Shown here in pieces: positions 61,633 through 64,000 of a stretch of 64,000 nucleotides of DNA. Positions within the stretch are counted from its first letter, which is position 1. Each line of letters opens with the position of its first letter. The notes below the pieces were generated by a model. The model searched no databases. It worked only from the letters and a program-made list of their open reading frames with translations, and had not been told where the DNA came from. Position numbers and translations under genes: made by a program. Source of the stretch: an uncultured Clostridium sp. (GTDB lineage: Bacteria; Bacillota; Clostridia; Oscillospirales; Acutalibacteraceae). The stretch lies in contig CATZNW010000001.1 of assembly GCA_958422185.1 (NCBI GenBank), forward strand, positions 1-64,000, written 5' to 3'.

Positions 61633-61888
61633 CTGAAAAATCCACGCTCACAATCATGCCCTCAACAACAGCGCCCTGAGGCGTAAACGAATCAATATGC
61701 AGGTCATCTCCGTGAAAAGTGACCTTCTTTTTCCCCGCGGCCAGCTTGATTTTATCCGCCGAATATTCCAGCACGGATTCAAGCCCGTCTACAACACACC
61801 GGGAGCATCCGTATAGCTCTATATGCGGATCGCCCGTGAAGCATCCGGCGGGAATATCCATGCTGCTTCTGGATAATTTTTTTCTCAT
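61622..61888 (-). CDS. yqfC: Sporulation protein YqfC
   Basis: An 88-residue YabP/YqfC-family protein. Recognisable blocks are SSMDIPAGCFTGDPHIELYG, CSRCVVDGLESVLEYS and ITFHGDDLHI-like VTFHGDDLHIDSF. It overlaps yqfD, as in most spore formers. Starts at an ATG 41 bases from the divergent ylbJ gene. Role in sporulation rests on family and context. Confidence 0.92.
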   Translation of the reverse strand: MRKKLSRSSMDIPAGCFTGDPHIELYGCSRCVVDGLESVLEYSADKIKLAAGKKKVTFHGDDLHIDSFTPQGAVVEGMIVSVDFSDAD

Positions 61889-61928
61889 AAAATCACCGTT
61901 TATTTATATGAATTTAATAGGTGGTTAT

Positions 61929-62951
61929 ATGAAAATAAAAAAGGATTCGCTTTTGCTTTTTTCAGCTCTGGCGCTTGCCGGAATACTGATCATCTTTTCT
62001 TCCGGGGCAAAGGAAGGCGCGCTTTACGGCGCTGCGCTTGCCCAGAGAGTTGTTGTTCCGAGTCTGCTGCCGCTTTTGATACTATTTAACTTTATTCAGC
62101 ACAGCGCAGCGGGCAGGGCGCTTGAAAACATTTTAAGCCCTGTTACATGCCGGATCCTGGGACTGCCGAAGTGTGCGGGCCCGGCCGTTTTTTTAGGACT
62201 TATAGGCGGTTATCCGACCGGCGCCCTTCTGACCGCAAATTTATACAGAAATTCGGATATTGACTCTGAATGTGCCAAGCGGCTTTTGCGTTTTGATTTC
62301 AGCGGCGGAGCCGGATTTATAATTACGGCGCTGGGGACCGGGATACTTAAAAATAAAGAACAGGGCATCCTCCTTTTTGCAAGCATCACATCTGCCGCCC
62401 TCATAAGCGCCCTTCTGGGTGCATTCATATGGGGAAAGGCAGACAAAGGCGAAAGCAGTTTTTTATCCATGCCTGCGGCAGACGCACTGAACAAAAGTGT
62501 TGAGCAATCCGCACGCAGCGTGATAAACATGGCGGCATACATAGTGCTGTTCTGCGCCGTTCAGGGAAACGCTCGGATACCGGATCTTTTATCCCCATTA
62601 ATAGAAATAACGAGCGGTGCAGCGCAATGCGCTACCTCGCTGCCGCTCTGGACAACTGCATTTTTTCTTGCTTTCGGAGGATTTTGCATTCACCTGCAGA
62701 TCTTTTCCGTGATCAGGGAGATCAGAATGAAGTATGCGGATTTCCTGCTATGGAGACTGATCAACGGTATAATAAGCAGCGCCGTATGCGCCCTGCTGAC
62801 GCATATTTTCCCTGCGGACAGCGCCGTTTTTTCTAATTATTCAGAAACGGTCGTGCGCCCTACAAGCGTAAACGCCGCGCTTTCGGTTTTGATGCTTCTT
62901 GGCTGCGCCGTTCTGATCTTTGATCTGGAAAACAGGAAAAGAAAATGCTGA
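61929..62951 (+). CDS. ylbJ: Sporulation integral membrane protein YlbJ
   Basis: A 340-residue polytopic membrane protein with a nucleoside-recognition (Gate) domain. YlbJ markers are VVPSLLPLLILFNFIQ near residue 40, LPKCAGPAVFLGLIGGYPTG and GGAGFIITALGTGIL. In B. subtilis it is needed for spore-coat or heat resistance. The ATG at 61929 follows AGGTGG; an upstream open frame beginning at 61719 runs over yqfC and is rejected. Divergent from yqfC-yqfD with only 40 bases between starts, so the two sporulation units probably share a control region. Confidence 0.9.
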   Translation: MKIKKDSLLLFSALALAGILIIFSSGAKEGALYGAALAQRVVVPSLLPLLILFNFIQHSAAGRALENILSPVTCRILGLPKCAGPAVFLGLIGGYPTGALLTANLYRNSDIDSECAKRLLRFDFSGGAGFIITALGTGILKNKEQGILLFASITSAALISALLGAFIWGKADKGESSFLSMPAADALNKSVEQSARSVINMAAYIVLFCAVQGNARIPDLLSPLIEITSGAAQCATSLPLWTTAFFLAFGGFCIHLQIFSVIREIRMKYADFLLWRLINGIISSAVCALLTHIFPADSAVFSNYSETVVRPTSVNAALSVLMLLGCAVLIFDLENRKRKC

Positions 62952-62990
62952 AAAAAACAAACGGACTGCCGAAACGGATAACGGCAGTCC
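62951..62990 (-). terminator. Intrinsic terminator after the acyltransferase gene
   Basis: On the minus strand GGACTGCCG/CGGCAGTCC (62963-62971 with 62982-62990) is followed by a T-rich tract. Also lies three bases from the end of ylbJ. Confidence 0.75.
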
Positions 62991-63032
62991 TGAAACGTAT
63001 TGACAGATATTCTTAAAGCCTCACGGCATATA

Positions 63033-64000
63033 CTATTGGCTTCTGTGCCCTACCAGCACGCCGTAAAGTTTGGGTGCCAGCTTTTTAAGTATCATGCTGA
63101 GCATTATGCAGGCAAATATTATAAATGCCGGAATCAGAAAATATTCGAGAGTCTGTACCAGTGCGTTCTGCGGTAAAAATTTGACGCATAATTTTCTGAG
63201 TATGGAAAGATTCTGCTCGTGGAACAGATAGATGCTAAAAGAATAGGAGGATGCCGCCAGCACAGCGCTTTTAAATCTGCCTTCTTTAAAATCGGTAAGA
63301 CAAACAAAAAAGAATATGATTCCGCAAAGGATAGCGATTCTGTGGATATAATCGTTGAAAAACAGTTCCCTTGTAAAAACATCCGCTGCGATCAAAGCTG
63401 CATATAAGAACCACATAACCGATTTCGGGATCCTGTCCAGCGCATTCAAATTCACATTTTTATTAACAATAAAACATCCGAACACCCAGAAAAGGGTATC
63501 TTTATTTACTGACTCGGGAAGGAAAAACCACGCTAAAAAAGCTGCGATAAATGATATCCATGGAATTTTATCAACGATCAGCTTTATAACCTTAGAAAAA
63601 ATATTCAGCAAAAATAAATTTCTTACAAACCAAAGCGGATATAAAAACGGTTCAAAAAGATATACGCTTATCCATTTTCCGATTCCCCATTGCGCCACAA
63701 CACTGTCCGGATTTGAAAAATAATCGGAAAACGCAGGAATATGCTGAAACACAAAATAAAAAAGGATCCAGAACGTATTCAGTATAAGGTAGGGTATGAG
63801 AAGCGATTTCGTTTTTTTAACAAGATTGCTTTTCCATGTAAACGGCTTTCTGTACAATAGTATGGACGATATCATAAAAAACGCCGGCACTGCCGATCTG
63901 GATATGCACTGAGAAATAACATATTTCACAATTTCAAGCCACTGCGGAACAGCCAGACTGACATCTTCAGACACGAAATTAACGGTTGTCGTATAAGAAT
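63033..64000 (-). CDS. Acyltransferase family 3 membrane protein, 5' end beyond the window
   Basis: An incomplete gene: the frame is open to the window edge with no stop, and the expected N-terminal motif (a helix with a conserved His, such as RxxxLD...H) is missing. The visible 320 residues have about eight hydrophobic helices typical of OafA/YrhL acyltransferases: VPAFFMISSILLYRK, SLLIPYLILNTFWILFYFVF and LYPLWFVRNLFLLN (the conserved LWF). An acyltransferase for surface polysaccharide or peptidoglycan is likely. A GTG at 63974 should not be taken as the start. Confidence 0.85.
   Translation of the reverse strand, partial: SYTTTVNFVSEDVSLAVPQWLEIVKYVISQCISRSAVPAFFMISSILLYRKPFTWKSNLVKKTKSLLIPYLILNTFWILFYFVFQHIPAFSDYFSNPDSVVAQWGIGKWISVYLFEPFLYPLWFVRNLFLLNIFSKVIKLIVDKIPWISFIAAFLAWFFLPESVNKDTLFWVFGCFIVNKNVNLNALDRIPKSVMWFLYAALIAADVFTRELFFNDYIHRIAILCGIIFFFVCLTDFKEGRFKSAVLAASSYSFSIYLFHEQNLSILRKLCVKFLPQNALVQTLEYFLIPAFIIFACIMLSMILKKLAPKLYGVLVGHRSQ

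Noticed and set aside
61719..61928. Long N-terminal extension of ylbJ
   Set aside because: It would run antisense through yqfC and has no ribosome-binding site; a good one precedes 61929.

Overview
The window looks like a chromosomal segment of an anaerobic, endospore-forming Firmicute of the class Clostridia, most likely an Oscillospirales/Ruminococcaceae-type gut bacterium (inferred from gene content and moderate GC; no phylogenetic test was possible). Sporulation markers are an alpha/beta-type SASP, YqfC, YqfD, YlbJ and a PdaA-like muramic-lactam deacetylase. The Gram-positive order ffs-dnaX-ybaB-recR also fits. I see no prophage, insertion sequence, CRISPR array, tRNA or rRNA. Almost everything is housekeeping or ordinary accessory metabolism.

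Layout. 1-345: two identical 145-bp tandem units plus a partial third, running into the 3' end of tmRNA. 329-4607 (minus): a promoter-driven SRP RNA, then dnaX, ybaB, recR, smpB and ssrA, with a flavin reductase upstream. 4670-7000: an unknown 219-residue protein, a small XRE regulator behind a palindromic operator candidate, and a secreted tyrosine-phosphatase-like lipoprotein. 7067-10784 (minus): rpmG-secE-nusG-rplK-rplA-rplJ-rplL with an L10 leader; rpoB does not follow rplL. 11016-14409: two overlapping flavoprotein genes and a HAD phosphatase. 14563-21747: a nucleotidyltransferase-like protein, an envelope cluster (membrane-anchored protein, Big2/beta-propeller protein, GH16 lipoprotein), and two paralogous Gln/Pro/Tyr-rich membrane proteins with near-identical promoters. 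21798-27243 (minus): a stand-alone E2-type acyltransferase, an XRE membrane protein, and a phosphate module (Na/Pi transporter, PhoB-like, PhoR-like).

27440-31626: ferredoxin, YoaK-like protein, MATE exporter, and an Lsa-type ABC-F protein behind an attenuator-like leader encoding a 7-residue peptide. 31685-39967 (mostly minus): GNAT, ddl, murF and a hydrolase; the SASP gene; tadA, a CPBP protease and galU; and a RING-like/DUF2628 membrane protein. 40194-51908 (plus): prfB, the pdaA-like gene, mreBCD-PBP2, a methylglyoxal-synthase homologue lacking both catalytic aspartates, hisS-aspS, a YfbR-like HD nucleotidase and a nitroreductase. 51980-60370: a complete glucuronate route (uxaC, SDR mannonate oxidoreductase, uxuA, kdgK, eda) in two minus-strand blocks separated by a LOG-family gene and a DUF2207-LemA pair. 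60430-64000: yqfC-yqfD divergent from ylbJ, and an acyltransferase cut by the window end.

No single large undescribed system is evident. The strongest second-look signals are the CCA-ending structured repeats beside tmRNA, the hairpin that is both the prfB terminator and a mask over the pdaA ribosome-binding site, the MgsA homologue with D71G/D101N-equivalent changes, the ABC-F leader, and the duplicated Tyr/Asp-tailed membrane proteins.
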